From positions 20,605-84,604 of the forward strand of contig URQS01000005.1 in NCBI GenBank assembly GCA_900550035.1: a DNA stretch of 64,000 bases, written 5' to 3'. Each line of letters opens with the position of its first letter. Positions within the stretch are counted from its first letter, which is position 1. Position numbers and translations under genes: made by a program. The DNA is from an uncultured Prevotella sp. Its GTDB lineage: Bacteria; Bacteroidota; Bacteroidia; Bacteroidales; Bacteroidaceae. Below the pieces are notes generated by a model. It made no database searches and had not been told where the DNA came from. It saw only the letters and a program-made list of their open reading frames with translations. This document shows, one piece after another, positions 48,912-58,270 of this stretch.

Positions 48912-49883
48912 ATGAGAAAGAACTTATCCTTCAAATTCATCGTAGGATTAGCCCTCGTGGCCTTCGTTTTCGTTTCGTGCGGACAGCAGAAGCGTAAGGA
49001 TGGCCGTACAGACACCAACTCATCGGGTGTGATTAGCTTCGCTGCCGATGAGAGTTTCAGTCCGATTGTTGACGAACTGAAGCAGGTATTCGAGATGCAG
49101 TGCCCCGAAGCAATGGTAAAGCCTATCTATACTAATGAGGTAGACGGTGTGAACATGCTTCTAAAGAATAAGGTGATGCTCACCATTACGGCACGCAACT
49201 TCACTAAGAAAGAATATGATTATCTGAAGGGAACCGACCAGTTGCCAGAGGCTGTGCCTCTCGCATACGATGGTATGGCGCTCATCTGCAATAATAAAAA
49301 CCTCGACTCTTGCATCACAGTCAATGATATAAAGGCTGTTCTCTCTGGTAAGAAGACACGTTGGAGTGAGGTTAACCCAGGCTCAAAGCTCGGCGAGATT
49401 TGGGTATGTTTCGACAACAAGAAGTCGGCAGCTGTCGACTATTGCTGTGACTCAATTCTCGGTGGCAAGCCAATCAATAGTCCGAACGTGTTTGCAGCTA
49501 AGGACTCAAAAGATGTTATCGACTATGTAGCTCGCACTCCTAATGCCATTGGCGTGATAGGAAGCAACTGGCTTAACGACAAGCGCGACTCAACAAATAC
49601 TACTTGGAACAAGGCTATCACCGTAATGTCGGTGTCAAAACTCGATAAGGCCACTCCAATGAATTCGTGGAAACCGTATCAGGCATGGTTGCTCAACGGT
49701 CGCTATCCGTTTGTACGCACCATTTATGCTCTGCTCAACGACCCCAAGCGTGGTCTCCCATGGGGGTTTGCTCACTTTATTGAGTCTCCACGTGGACAGC
49801 TCATCGTGTTCAAGGCTGGTCTGCTGCCTACTCGTGGTGAGATTGCAATCCGCGATGTCAATGTGAACAACAAACCGTATTAG
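48912..49883 (+). CDS. PstS-like substrate-binding lipoprotein
   Basis: 323 aa from the ATG at 48912, which gives a lipobox (VAFVFVSC, Cys near 23); in-frame codons further back do not. Periplasmic-binding-protein fold similar to PstS: ISFAADESFSPIVDELKQVF at the start of the first lobe, and late TIYALLNDPKRGLPWGFAHFIES, the PBP-like block (about 270-292). No pst transporter genes are near. In Bacteroidales this gene commonly follows exbD-tonB, so a link to energy-coupled transport is likely; the ligand is unknown. Confidence 0.82.
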   Translation: MRKNLSFKFIVGLALVAFVFVSCGQQKRKDGRTDTNSSGVISFAADESFSPIVDELKQVFEMQCPEAMVKPIYTNEVDGVNMLLKNKVMLTITARNFTKKEYDYLKGTDQLPEAVPLAYDGMALICNNKNLDSCITVNDIKAVLSGKKTRWSEVNPGSKLGEIWVCFDNKKSAAVDYCCDSILGGKPINSPNVFAAKDSKDVIDYVARTPNAIGVIGSNWLNDKRDSTNTTWNKAITVMSVSKLDKATPMNSWKPYQAWLLNGRYPFVRTIYALLNDPKRGLPWGFAHFIESPRGQLIVFKAGLLPTRGEIAIRDVNVNNKPY

Positions 49884-49952
49884 AATCCTTTAATTAAACA
49901 ATAGCTTTTGCCCCGCGGCTTTATACAATTGAACAATTAAACAACCAGAATT

Positions 49953-51377
49953 ATGAAAGCAATTAAATATATCGTAGCAGGAGCTTTGATGCTCAGCATC
50001 GCTGCTCCAACAATGGCACAGGACGTTAAATCGCAGGTTGATGCCATTACAAAAGTAGTAGTTGACGCCAAGGGTGATGCAGTTGCAGCTAAGGCGCAGA
50101 TCAAGGACTTCATGAAGTTGAACAAGAAGAATGCACAGGCTATTGCAGGTCTTGGTCGCGCATTCCTTGTTGCAAAGAATTATGAGCAGGCCAAGACTTA
50201 TGCCGATATGGCAATGAAGGTTGGCAAGAATGTATCGGCTGGTTATATCCTTCGTGGCGACATCGCTTCGGCTGAGGATGACGGCGGTTTGGCTGCTTCT
50301 TACTATGAAATGTCTACACAGCAGGACCCTCAGGATCCTACAGCTTATGTAAAGTACGCTCGCGTATATCAGAAGGTTGACGCTGACGGTGCTGTAGCTA
50401 TGCTTGAGAAGCTTCGTTCGGTAAAGCCTGACTATCCTGTTGACGCTGCAGCTGGCTATATGTACTCTTCAAACAATAAGTTGAAGACTGCTCTCCAGTA
50501 CTACGGCAAGGTTCAGAACATCAACTCGCTCGACGACTATATCCTTTTCGACTATGCTTCTACAGCATACGTACTTGAGGACTATGACAAGACTCTGCAG
50601 CTTGCCGCTGCTGGTGTTCAGAAGTATCCTCACTACTCTTCATTCTATCGTGTAGGTATGTATGCTTCTGACAAGGTTAAGAAGTATGAGGACGCTGTTA
50701 ACTATGGTAACAAGCTGTTCAACACAACTGATACTATCAAGTACACAGCCAACGACTATATCTACTATGCCGAGGCTCTTATGAACACTGGCAAGTTTGA
50801 CGAGGCTATCGCTGCTTACAAGCACATTCCTGAGGTTGACCCTGAGAACAAGGAGACTAACAAGCTCATCTCTGGTCTCTATGTTAAGGCTCATCGCTTC
50901 CCTGAGGCTGTTGCCGCTATGGAGCAGTACATCACAGAGGCTGGCGAGAATGCTACATACAAGGAGCTTGATGCTCTTGCCGACATCTACATCGACGAGG
51001 CTTCTGTAGAGGGAGCTACTGATGCTGTTAAGAAGGCTGCATTCGAGAATGCTGACAAGGTATACGCTCGCATGGCTGAGAAGTATGACTATGCTGCTAC
51101 TTACGCAGTTTGGAAGCGTGCTCTTATGAACCATCAGATTAACCCTGATGTTAAGGTAGGTCGCGCTCTGCCTTACTATCAGCAGTACATCTCGCTCGTA
51201 GAGCCGAAGGCAGAGAAGACAGCTGCTGAGCTTAACAAGCTCGCTATCTCTTACACCTATCTCGCCGTTCACTACATCCAGAACGATAAGAAGGTTGAGG
51301 CAAAGGAGTGGGCACAGAAGCTCGCAGAGATTCGTCCGGACGATCCCAATGCACAGCAGATTCTCTCTATTAAGTAA
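49953..51377 (+). CDS. Secreted TPR-repeat protein
   Basis: 474 aa. Signal peptide about 1-23 (MKAIKYIVAGALMLSIAAPTMA). The rest is alpha-helical repeat of TPR type, for example IAGLGRAFLVAKNYEQAKTY and YYAEALMNTGKFDEAIAAY (about 60-79 and 270-288), plus a closing pair ending in RPDDPNAQQIL. Strong codon bias, like the exb genes before it. Likely the last gene of the exbB-tonB-lipoprotein unit; a terminator follows. Role: probably a periplasmic scaffold. Confidence 0.85.
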   Translation: MKAIKYIVAGALMLSIAAPTMAQDVKSQVDAITKVVVDAKGDAVAAKAQIKDFMKLNKKNAQAIAGLGRAFLVAKNYEQAKTYADMAMKVGKNVSAGYILRGDIASAEDDGGLAASYYEMSTQQDPQDPTAYVKYARVYQKVDADGAVAMLEKLRSVKPDYPVDAAAGYMYSSNNKLKTALQYYGKVQNINSLDDYILFDYASTAYVLEDYDKTLQLAAAGVQKYPHYSSFYRVGMYASDKVKKYEDAVNYGNKLFNTTDTIKYTANDYIYYAEALMNTGKFDEAIAAYKHIPEVDPENKETNKLISGLYVKAHRFPEAVAAMEQYITEAGENATYKELDALADIYIDEASVEGATDAVKKAAFENADKVYARMAEKYDYAATYAVWKRALMNHQINPDVKVGRALPYYQQYISLVEPKAEKTAAELNKLAISYTYLAVHYIQNDKKVEAKEWAQKLAEIRPDDPNAQQILSIK

Positions 51378-51442
51378 TACTTAAGAAAACTGTTGACAAT
51401 TAGACAATATACAAGTCGACAAGGAAATAACAAATAATAATT

Positions 51443-51475
51443 AAAGACGACGAGCTTCGGTTCGCCGTCTTTTTT
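51443..51475 (+). terminator. Terminator after the exbB-TPR unit
   Basis: Imperfect stem AAAGACGACGAGC with TTCG loop and its partner, followed by TTTTTTTG. Confidence 0.8.
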
Positions 51476-51591
51476 TGTTTTCATATATCTATGTGTATTT
51501 TTGGCGAAGTTGTGGCCTTCAAATATAAATAAAAGTTAATCTCGTTCATAAATCGAGCCTTTGTGCGTTTATATATCAGAAAACCAAAAGA

Positions 51592-52089
51592 ATGAAAGAC
51601 AAGGAGTTTGAACATATAGCACCAGTGTTGCGCCGCCGCTCGGTGGCTACAGCACGTAGCCTTGGTCTCGACGCAGACGATGCAGAGGATGTGGCGCAGG
51701 ATGCGCTGCTGAAGCTGTGGTCGCTGCGTGGCGAGTTGAAGGTGGAGCGTATCGAAGCCCTTGTCGTTACTGTGGCACGCAACTTATCAGTTGACTTCCA
51801 CCGGCGATGCCGCACTATTCCGATGGACAATCGACCTGTTGTCGACGAACTCCACACACAGCCCGACACTCTTATGGAAGTAGCCGACGATGAGCGTTGG
51901 CTTGAACGTAAGATGCAGGCGTTGCCATCCACCGAGTATCAGGTGCTGCACCTGCGTCAGGTGGAACGCAAGACCGACGAGCAGATAGCCGCAATACTCA
52001 GTATCGGTGTAGGTTCGGTGTCAACGCTCCTGTCACGAGCCAGGCGTAAGCTATTGGAAGCAATGCGAGCCCGACAACGGGTTGAGTAA
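51592..52089 (+). CDS. ECF-type RNA polymerase sigma factor
   Basis: 165 aa. Region 2 has ARSLGLDADDAEDVAQDALLK (about 20-40; quoted in part, DAEDVAQD is the core signature), region 4 has LPSTEYQVLHLRQVERKT and an HTH SVSTLLSRARRKLLEAM (about 144-160). Small sigma factors of this kind serve a single anti-sigma and stress or uptake regulon. The next gene, 57 nt downstream, looks like its anti-sigma. Confidence 0.9.
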   Translation: MKDKEFEHIAPVLRRRSVATARSLGLDADDAEDVAQDALLKLWSLRGELKVERIEALVVTVARNLSVDFHRRCRTIPMDNRPVVDELHTQPDTLMEVADDERWLERKMQALPSTEYQVLHLRQVERKTDEQIAAILSIGVGSVSTLLSRARRKLLEAMRARQRVE

Positions 52090-52146
52090 TTCGGATAATT
52101 GGTAATGTAACTTGTAAGATGTTTTAATCACAATAAAATGACAGCT

Positions 52147-52905
52147 ATGGAAATCAAGCAACTCATAGACAGATATATGAACGGTCAGACTACCGTTGAC
52201 GAGGAGCAGCTCATAGCGCGCTACTTCCGTTCGGCTACCGACTTGCCTGACGACTTGCAGCCTTATCGTGACATGTTCTCCTACTTTGACGAGGGTATGC
52301 CTGTAGGTGAGGTACCAGAGTTTGACGGATCGGTTGAGCGGGTTGATACAGGCGTTGATTCCGACAATCGTGTCGTTGCTCCGCGTCGCCGTAGATTCCG
52401 CATTGCCGCTATATGGAGTGGGGCAGTGGCTGTAGCAGCTGCCGTAGCTCTGCTGTTGGTGGTGCATCATCCTTCGGCTCCTACTCCGCAGCTCACGTCA
52501 GCGGTAATACAGAAAGACACGACTCACACGGTAACAGACGAAGAGGCAGAGCGAAGTGTCGTGAGTGACTCAGTGAGGGTAAAGCCCCAGCCGCAACGCC
52601 ACCGTCAAAGCATTCGTCGTCGCTACTATATAGCTCCTCCAAAGACTTATCTTGCGCAGACTCCAGCCGTAGACAGCACTGCTCACGCAGCCAATGTCAG
52701 CCGGAATGTCTCATCTGAAGATTGTCTGGTAGCCCTTCATCAGTTGCCTGAAGAAGAACGATTAAGTATTGAGCGTGACATTATGGAATCGCTTAGGCTT
52801 GTCGAAGAAGTGCGCAATACGTTGCTTGCAGTTGATATGCTCAATGAATTAATAGAAGATGCAACTGACGAAATCATCGAAGATTCAACCAATGAATGTT
52901 ACTAA
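52147..52905 (+). CDS. Probable anti-sigma factor, single-span membrane protein
   Basis: 252 aa from the ATG at 52147 (52138 is possible). N-terminal cytoplasmic part MEIKQLIDRYMNGQTTVDEE with acidic and aromatic residues, as in other Bacteroidetes anti-sigmas; a basic stop PRRRRFRI precedes one membrane span (about 85-107). The periplasmic half is low-complexity, rich in Ser, Thr, His, Gln and Arg, and ends in two acidic helices. No zinc motif is seen. The pairing with the sigma factor is inferred from position. Confidence 0.65.
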   Translation: MEIKQLIDRYMNGQTTVDEEQLIARYFRSATDLPDDLQPYRDMFSYFDEGMPVGEVPEFDGSVERVDTGVDSDNRVVAPRRRRFRIAAIWSGAVAVAAAVALLLVVHHPSAPTPQLTSAVIQKDTTHTVTDEEAERSVVSDSVRVKPQPQRHRQSIRRRYYIAPPKTYLAQTPAVDSTAHAANVSRNVSSEDCLVALHQLPEEERLSIERDIMESLRLVEEVRNTLLAVDMLNELIEDATDEIIEDSTNECY

Positions 52906-52962
52906 CGTAATATAATAATGATTTAGATTTTATATGATACACCTAATAAAACATTGACGATT

Positions 52963-53928
52963 ATGAAAAAGATATTCACATTGATTATTGCCCTTGCGCT
53001 CGTTCCGGCATTTGCTGCAGCTCAATCTAATATTGCAAGGGTGGTGGAGCAGTTCAAGAAAAGCGCTGTTGAAGAAGTGTCAGCCTCCAAGGAAACCGAA
53101 ACCGACACCGACGGCAAGCAATGCGTTTATGAAAGGAATGTATTTCTTGTGCCCAAGAACAGTGGCAAGTTCAAGCAGCTGATGGATGCCTTCAACGACG
53201 ATCAGGCGAATGCTTACTCGGTGGATAAGCGTAGCGCAGGCAATGACGGCTCTGCCCGTGCAATAGGTTACGGTAAGAATTCGGAAAAGTCGATAAGGTT
53301 TATGTCACATCCCGACCGCAACTACTTCGTGCAGTTCTTCAAGGACCCTGCCGATTCGAAGCGTCGCACGTGCTATGCATTGGCATGGTATGAAGGCATG
53401 AAGGACAAGAAGAATAAGGAAATGTGGTATGTAGACATCATACATGTATACAGTATGAACCCCGAATACGTGAGGTCGCTGCCAAAGACCGTCACCAAAA
53501 CCACTACAACGACTACAGACTCCGATGGCACCAACACGACAATCACGGTCAACTCCGACGGCACCATCATACGCTGGGACCGCAATACGGGCAACAGCAT
53601 AGTGTATCGTCCGCAGGACAACAAGAAAGCCAGCAGCATTGATGTGCCCATAAAGAACAGCGGCGACTTCATACAGCGATTCAACGATTTGCGCACCGAG
53701 TATATCCAGATTGTACAGTTTGCCGGCAAGAACCAGACCTTCTTTGCCAACCGTATCATGCCGCCCGTCAACAAGATGCTGCAGTTGTGCCGCGAGCACG
53801 GCAATCTTCTGCTCCACAACGAGCGCTTATCATGCGTAGGAATACTTGATGACATGAAGCAGAGCGCACGCGACAATGGTATACGCGAAATGCTAAATCT
53901 TGCCCAAAAGTATCTTAACGGCAAATAA
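52963..53928 (+). CDS. Secreted protein of unknown function in the sigma-factor unit
   Basis: 321 aa from the ATG at 52963. Signal peptide about 1-20 (MKKIFTLIIALALVPAFAAA). The N-terminal half contains CVYERNVFLVPKNSGKFKQL and a compact mixed domain; near 190 comes a Thr-rich linker (TKTTTTTTDSDGTNTTITV), then a C-terminal helical part. I do not recognise the family. Small secreted proteins often follow ECF sigma/anti-sigma pairs in Bacteroides and are probably targets of that sigma. Confidence 0.65.
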   Translation: MKKIFTLIIALALVPAFAAAQSNIARVVEQFKKSAVEEVSASKETETDTDGKQCVYERNVFLVPKNSGKFKQLMDAFNDDQANAYSVDKRSAGNDGSARAIGYGKNSEKSIRFMSHPDRNYFVQFFKDPADSKRRTCYALAWYEGMKDKKNKEMWYVDIIHVYSMNPEYVRSLPKTVTKTTTTTTDSDGTNTTITVNSDGTIIRWDRNTGNSIVYRPQDNKKASSIDVPIKNSGDFIQRFNDLRTEYIQIVQFAGKNQTFFANRIMPPVNKMLQLCREHGNLLLHNERLSCVGILDDMKQSARDNGIREMLNLAQKYLNGK

Positions 53929-53992
53929 GCAGAATGCTGTACTGCAGCTATCGAATTTCTCTCTCTATATATATTTGAATTAATATATTTTC

Positions 53993-54026
53993 AGCCCTCC
54001 GGCATCGTGATGATTGCCGGAGGGCT
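53993..54026 (+). terminator. Terminator after the sigma-factor unit
   Basis: Perfect 12-bp stem AGCCCTCCGGCA/TGCCGGAGGGCT (53993-54004, 54015-54026) with a 10-nt loop and TTT after it; its tail overlaps the -33 element of the next promoter. Confidence 0.8.
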
Positions 54027-54056
54027 TTTGGGTCTCAATAAAAAGCATTAACTTTG
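54027..54056 (+). promoter_or_regulatory. Promoter of the sulfatase gene
   Basis: TTTG (54027-54030), 18 nt, TAACTTTG (54049-54056). The ATG at 54082 lies 25 nt beyond. Confidence 0.7.
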
Positions 54057-54081
54057 CAAAGGAAAACAAACAACAATCGAT

Positions 54082-55626
54082 ATGAACAAATCTCTTCTAT
54101 TAGCCTCGGCAGGCATTGCTTGCGTGCCAACGCTGCTTGCGGCTAAGACAGCAAAGGCCGCTAAGGCCAACGATCCTGCACGCCCCAACATCATATTTAT
54201 ATTGTGCGACGACATGGGATATGGCGACCTTGCTTGCTATGGTCAGCCGTATATCTCTACACCCAATATCGACCGCATGGCAAGCGAGGGCATGCGCTTC
54301 ACGCAGGCTTACGCCGGTTCACCCGTGTCGGCACCGTCGCGAGCTACCATTATGACCGGTCAGCACTCGGGACACTCGCATGTGCGTGGCAACAAGGAGT
54401 ACTGGTCGTACAAGAATACCGTGAAGTATGGCGACAACGTCGACTTCGCCGTTGTAGGTCAGGAGCCTTACGACCCTGCCCATAAGATTCTGCCCGAAAT
54501 GCTCAAGGACCGCGGCTATCGCACAGGTGTGTTCGGCAAGTGGGCTGGAGGTTATGAAGGTTCGGCATCAACACCCGACAAGCGGGGCATCGACGAGTTC
54601 TATGGCTACATCTGCCAGTTCCAGGCTCATCTGTATTATCCCAACTTCCTCAACCGCTTCTCGCGTTCGCAGGGCGACACAGCCGTAGTGCGTGAGGTGA
54701 TGGAGGAGAACATCAAGTATCCGATGTTTGGCAAGGACTACTTCAAGCGCACCCAGTATTCGGCACGAATGATACATGACAAGGCCCTGGAGTGGATTGA
54801 CAGTCAGGATGCCGAGCATCCGTTTGTGGGCTTCTTCACCTACACGCTGCCCCACGCCGAGTTGGCTCAGCCCGACGACCAGATACTCGAAGGCTACAAG
54901 AAGAAGTTCTTCGTCGACAAGACTTGGGGCGGACAGGAAGGCTCGCGCTATAATCCCGTGGAGCATACACACGCCCATTTCGCCGGAATGATAACCCGTC
55001 TGGACTCGTATGTAGGTGAAGTGATGGCCAAACTGAAAGAGAAGGGACTCGACAAGAACACTCTCGTCATCTTCACAAGCGACAACGGACCTCACGAGGA
55101 GGGCGGTGCCGATCCCGAATACTTCGGTCGCGACGGCAAACTGCGCGGGTTGAAGCGCCAGTGCTACGAGGGTGGCATACGCATTCCGTTCATAGCATGG
55201 TGGCCCGGACGCATTCAGGCTGGCACAACAAGCGACTTGCAGTTTGCCTTCTACGACCTTATGCCTACATTCTGCGACCTTGCCGGTGTGAAGAACTTCC
55301 GCAAGCGCTACACCAACCGTGCCCTGCCGGGCGACGGTTTCGACGGCATCAGCATCGCGCCGACACTCCTGGGCAATGCCGACAAGCAGCAGCTGCACGA
55401 CCACCTGTACTGGGAGTTCCATGAGACCAACCAGATTGGCGTGCGTCGTGGCGACTGGAAGCTGATAGTAGTAAAGGGCAAGCCACGCCTGTACAATCTC
55501 GCCAACGACCTGCACGAGGACATTGACGTTTCAGACAAGCACCCCGAAATAGTACAGCAGCTCATCGACGTAATAAAGAAGGAGCATACTGACAACCCGA
55601 TGTTCAAAGTTACACTGCCCTACTAA
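54082..55626 (+). CDS. Ser-type sulfatase, secreted
   Basis: 514 aa. Signal peptide about 1-22. Metal site CDDMGYGDLACYG with Asp43/Asp44; the modification motif is SAPSR with Ser83, so the formylglycine is made from serine and needs a radical-SAM maturase (anSME), not visible in the window. Further family blocks: FGKWAGG, FTSDNGPHEEGG, and a C-terminal LYWEFHETNQIGVRRGDWKLIVV (part) typical of alkaline-phosphatase-fold sulfatases. It likely removes sulfate from host or dietary glycans in the periplasm. Followed by a sugar permease. Confidence 0.92.
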   Translation: MNKSLLLASAGIACVPTLLAAKTAKAAKANDPARPNIIFILCDDMGYGDLACYGQPYISTPNIDRMASEGMRFTQAYAGSPVSAPSRATIMTGQHSGHSHVRGNKEYWSYKNTVKYGDNVDFAVVGQEPYDPAHKILPEMLKDRGYRTGVFGKWAGGYEGSASTPDKRGIDEFYGYICQFQAHLYYPNFLNRFSRSQGDTAVVREVMEENIKYPMFGKDYFKRTQYSARMIHDKALEWIDSQDAEHPFVGFFTYTLPHAELAQPDDQILEGYKKKFFVDKTWGGQEGSRYNPVEHTHAHFAGMITRLDSYVGEVMAKLKEKGLDKNTLVIFTSDNGPHEEGGADPEYFGRDGKLRGLKRQCYEGGIRIPFIAWWPGRIQAGTTSDLQFAFYDLMPTFCDLAGVKNFRKRYTNRALPGDGFDGISIAPTLLGNADKQQLHDHLYWEFHETNQIGVRRGDWKLIVVKGKPRLYNLANDLHEDIDVSDKHPEIVQQLIDVIKKEHTDNPMFKVTLPY

Positions 55627-55653
55627 GTTATCAATAGGCAGATTTGATATTAC

Positions 55654-55689
55654 AATAAAGCCCTGACTTGCACAAGTCGGGGCTTTATT
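55654..55689 (+). terminator. Terminator after the sulfatase gene
   Basis: 17-bp stem AATAAAGCCC... (55654-55670 with 55673-55689; one mismatch), 2-nt apparent loop, then TTG. Strong, usable in both directions. Confidence 0.85.
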
Positions 55690-55746
55690 GTCTAAAAGAT
55701 TAAGTATCTTTTTCGGACAAAACACTTATAATTCAGTATTTTTGTC

Positions 55747-55754
55747 TAATTTTG
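55747..55754 (+). promoter_or_regulatory. -7 element of the sugar permease gene
   Basis: TAATTTTG, ending 6 nt before the ATG at 55761. It rules out any start upstream of that ATG and predicts a leaderless or near-leaderless transcript. The -33 region is weak. Confidence 0.55.
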
Positions 55755-55760
55755 CACATT

Positions 55761-56981
55761 ATGAAAGAAAATAAGATATCATTGAGCAGCAAGCAGTATG
55801 CGGTGCCGTTCATTCTCATCACCTCACTATTCTTTATGTGGGGCTTTGCTCGCGCCATACTCGACGTGCTCAATAAGCATTTTCAGACCGAGCTTGACAT
55901 TACAATAACCCAGTCGTCGCTGATACAGGTGACAACATATATGGGCTACTTCCTCATGGCCATTCCGGCAGGATTGTTCATCAATCGTATGGGCTATCGC
56001 CGCGGAGTTGTGACGGGATTGGTGCTGTTCGGACTTGGTTCGCTGGCTTTCATTCCGTGCTCAATGGCGGGAACATTCTATCCATATCTTGTGGCACTGT
56101 TCGTCATAGGTTGTGGACTCGTATTTCTTGAGGTGTCTGCCAATCCTTACGTTACGGAGTTGGGACCTAAAGAGACTGCTACAGCACGATTGAATTTCTC
56201 GCAGTCGTTCAACGGAGTAGGTTCGATGTTTGCTACACTCGTTGTTGGCAGCTTCCTCTTTCAGAGCGAATCGACAGGCGATGGCAGCAATGCTGTGATA
56301 CCATACTCGATAATGGGTGCCCTCGTGCTGCTCATTGCCGTAATCTTCTCACGTGTAAACCTGCCCGAAATAAAGCACACCGACGATAAGGAGACGCAAC
56401 AGGGCGGACATAACATCTCGCGCCTGTTCAAGAACCGCTGCTTCGTATTCGGACTCTCAGCCCTGCTCGCTTACGAGGTGGCAGAGATTTCAATCAATTC
56501 ATACTTCATCAACTATGTCACAGGACAGGGATGGATGGAGCCAGCCACAGCCTCTACGGTGCTGACCGTAGGTCTGGGACTGTTCATGCTGGCGCGCTTC
56601 ATTGGTGCAGCCGTGATGAGTAATATAGCAGCCGAGAAATATCTGCTCATCTGTGCAGTGGGTACGGTAGCTTGTATCGCTGTGCTGCTGCTCGACATGG
56701 GTCGCAATATCTCTATGGCAGCGCTGATGATGAACTACTTCTTCGAGGCTATCATGTTTCCGACCATCTTTGCACTCACCCTGCGCGGACTCGGCGGACT
56801 GACCAAGAGTGCCTCGTCGATACTCATGATGACTCCGGTAGGCGGATGCGGATTCTTGCTGATGGGCTACGCTGCCGACCATGCAGGCAACTTCGTGCTG
56901 CCGTTCTTCATTCCGCTCGTAGGATATGCCATTGTGATGGCTTATGCCTGGAGCACAGTGAGGAGCACGGTGAAGAAATAG
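55761..56981 (+). CDS. Sugar MFS transporter, FucP/GluP type
   Basis: 406 aa with about twelve hydrophobic segments. FMWGFARAILDVLNKHFQ (about 23-40) and the block LEVSANPYVTELGP (about 124-137) are typical of the FHS group that contains L-fucose permease FucP and the glucose/galactose permease. Inner-membrane sugar/proton symport. Codes 125 nt after the sulfatase stop with its own promoter, suggesting a possible functional link (sulfated sugar taken up after desulfation), which is inference. Confidence 0.88.
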   Translation: MKENKISLSSKQYAVPFILITSLFFMWGFARAILDVLNKHFQTELDITITQSSLIQVTTYMGYFLMAIPAGLFINRMGYRRGVVTGLVLFGLGSLAFIPCSMAGTFYPYLVALFVIGCGLVFLEVSANPYVTELGPKETATARLNFSQSFNGVGSMFATLVVGSFLFQSESTGDGSNAVIPYSIMGALVLLIAVIFSRVNLPEIKHTDDKETQQGGHNISRLFKNRCFVFGLSALLAYEVAEISINSYFINYVTGQGWMEPATASTVLTVGLGLFMLARFIGAAVMSNIAAEKYLLICAVGTVACIAVLLLDMGRNISMAALMMNYFFEAIMFPTIFALTLRGLGGLTKSASSILMMTPVGGCGFLLMGYAADHAGNFVLPFFIPLVGYAIVMAYAWSTVRSTVKK

Positions 56982-57032
56982 AAAAAGGGAAATACACAAG
57001 GTTTTTTAGGATAATCAATACATCAACGAAAA

Positions 57033-57989
57033 ATGAACATCAAGGAGATACTGAACAGCACAGACGGAAGCAAACACTTCTCGTTTGAGGTGCTGCCGCC
57101 GCTGAAGGGCACCGGAACAGAGCGTCTGTTCTCGACGATAGAGAAGTTTAAGGAATTCAACCCTGCGTATATCAACATCACCACCCACCACAGCGAGTAT
57201 GTGTACCGTGAGGTGGAGGGCGGACAGTATGAGCGTCTGCGCTTGCGTCGTCGACCGGGTACGGTAGCCATAGCTGCCGCCATACAGAACAAGTTCGGCA
57301 TACCCGTCATCCCGCACGTGATATGCAGCGGAGCGAGTGCCTTCGACATAGAGTATGAACTCATCGACCTTCAGTTTCTCGGTATTGAAAACCTGCTGCT
57401 GTTGCGTGGCGACAAGGCCAAGGAAGACAGCCGATATATGCCTACGCCAGGCGGCTACTCGCACACGACAGAGCTGATAGAGCAGGTGAATAAGTTCAAT
57501 GAAGGATTCTTCAACGACGGAACGCCGATAAAGAATCCTGGCGGAAAGTTCGGATTCGGTGTGGCGTGCTATCCCGAGAAACACGAAGAAGCACCCAACA
57601 TCGAGATGGATATGGAGTATCTCAAGCTGAAACAAGACCTCGGAGCCGACTATGCGGTGACGCAGCTGTTCTACGACAACCAGAAGTACTTCGACTTTGT
57701 GAAGCGTGCCCGCGAAATGGGTATAACGATGCCAATCATTCCTGGACTGAAGCCGTTTGCCAAGTTGTCGCAGCTTACGGTAGTGCCCAAGACGTTCCAT
57801 TGCGACCTCCCGCAGGAGTTGGCGCAGGAAGTGCTCAAGTGCAAGACTGACGACGACGCCCGACAGTTGGGCATTGAGTGGACCACCGAGCAGTGTCGAC
57901 AGCTCTATGCTGCCGGAGTTCACAACATTCACTTCTATACCGTGTCGGCTGTCGACTCGGTTAGGGAGGTGGCAAAGAGGTTGCTGTAA
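57033..57989 (+). CDS. metF: Methylenetetrahydrofolate reductase
   Basis: 318 aa. Reduces 5,10-methylene-THF to 5-methyl-THF for methionine synthesis. FSFEVLPPLKGTG (about 17-29) holds the catalytic Glu; INITTHHSEY (about 47-56) and the FAD-binding block LLLRGDKAKEDSRYM are intact, and PIIPGLKPFAKLSQL closes the barrel. Usual length for the bacterial form. Followed by a repeat array. Confidence 0.94.
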   Translation: MNIKEILNSTDGSKHFSFEVLPPLKGTGTERLFSTIEKFKEFNPAYINITTHHSEYVYREVEGGQYERLRLRRRPGTVAIAAAIQNKFGIPVIPHVICSGASAFDIEYELIDLQFLGIENLLLLRGDKAKEDSRYMPTPGGYSHTTELIEQVNKFNEGFFNDGTPIKNPGGKFGFGVACYPEKHEEAPNIEMDMEYLKLKQDLGADYAVTQLFYDNQKYFDFVKRAREMGITMPIIPGLKPFAKLSQLTVVPKTFHCDLPQELAQEVLKCKTDDDARQLGIEWTTEQCRQLYAAGVHNIHFYTVSAVDSVREVAKRLL

Positions 57990-57994
57990 GAGTG

Positions 57995-58268
57995 AAGAAT
58001 TAGGAATGAGGAATTAGGAGTTGGTTGCCTTCGGCAATTAGGAATGAGGAATTGGGAATTAGGAGTTGGTTGCTTTAAACAATTAAAAAATCAGGAGATA
58101 GGATAAACTTCCCAGTTCGTAACTCCAAATTCCAAACTCGTAATTCGTAATTCCAAACTCCAAACTCATAATTCCAAACTCCTAACTCGTAATTCGTAAT
58201 TCCCAACTCGTAACTCATAATTGCGGCTTGCCGCAACAAACTCGTAATTCATAACTCGTAATTCAACA
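57995..58268. repeat. Mirrored micro-repeat array, type 3
   Basis: About 270 nt between metF and holB. Left: GAATTAGGA/GAATGAGGA units. Right: mirrored TAATTCGTAACTC and TCCAAACTCC units. Mini-hairpins TTGCCTTCGGCAA at 58025-58037 and TTGCGGCTTGCCGCAA at 58221-58236. No gene. Confidence 0.85.
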
Positions 58269-58270
58269 AT

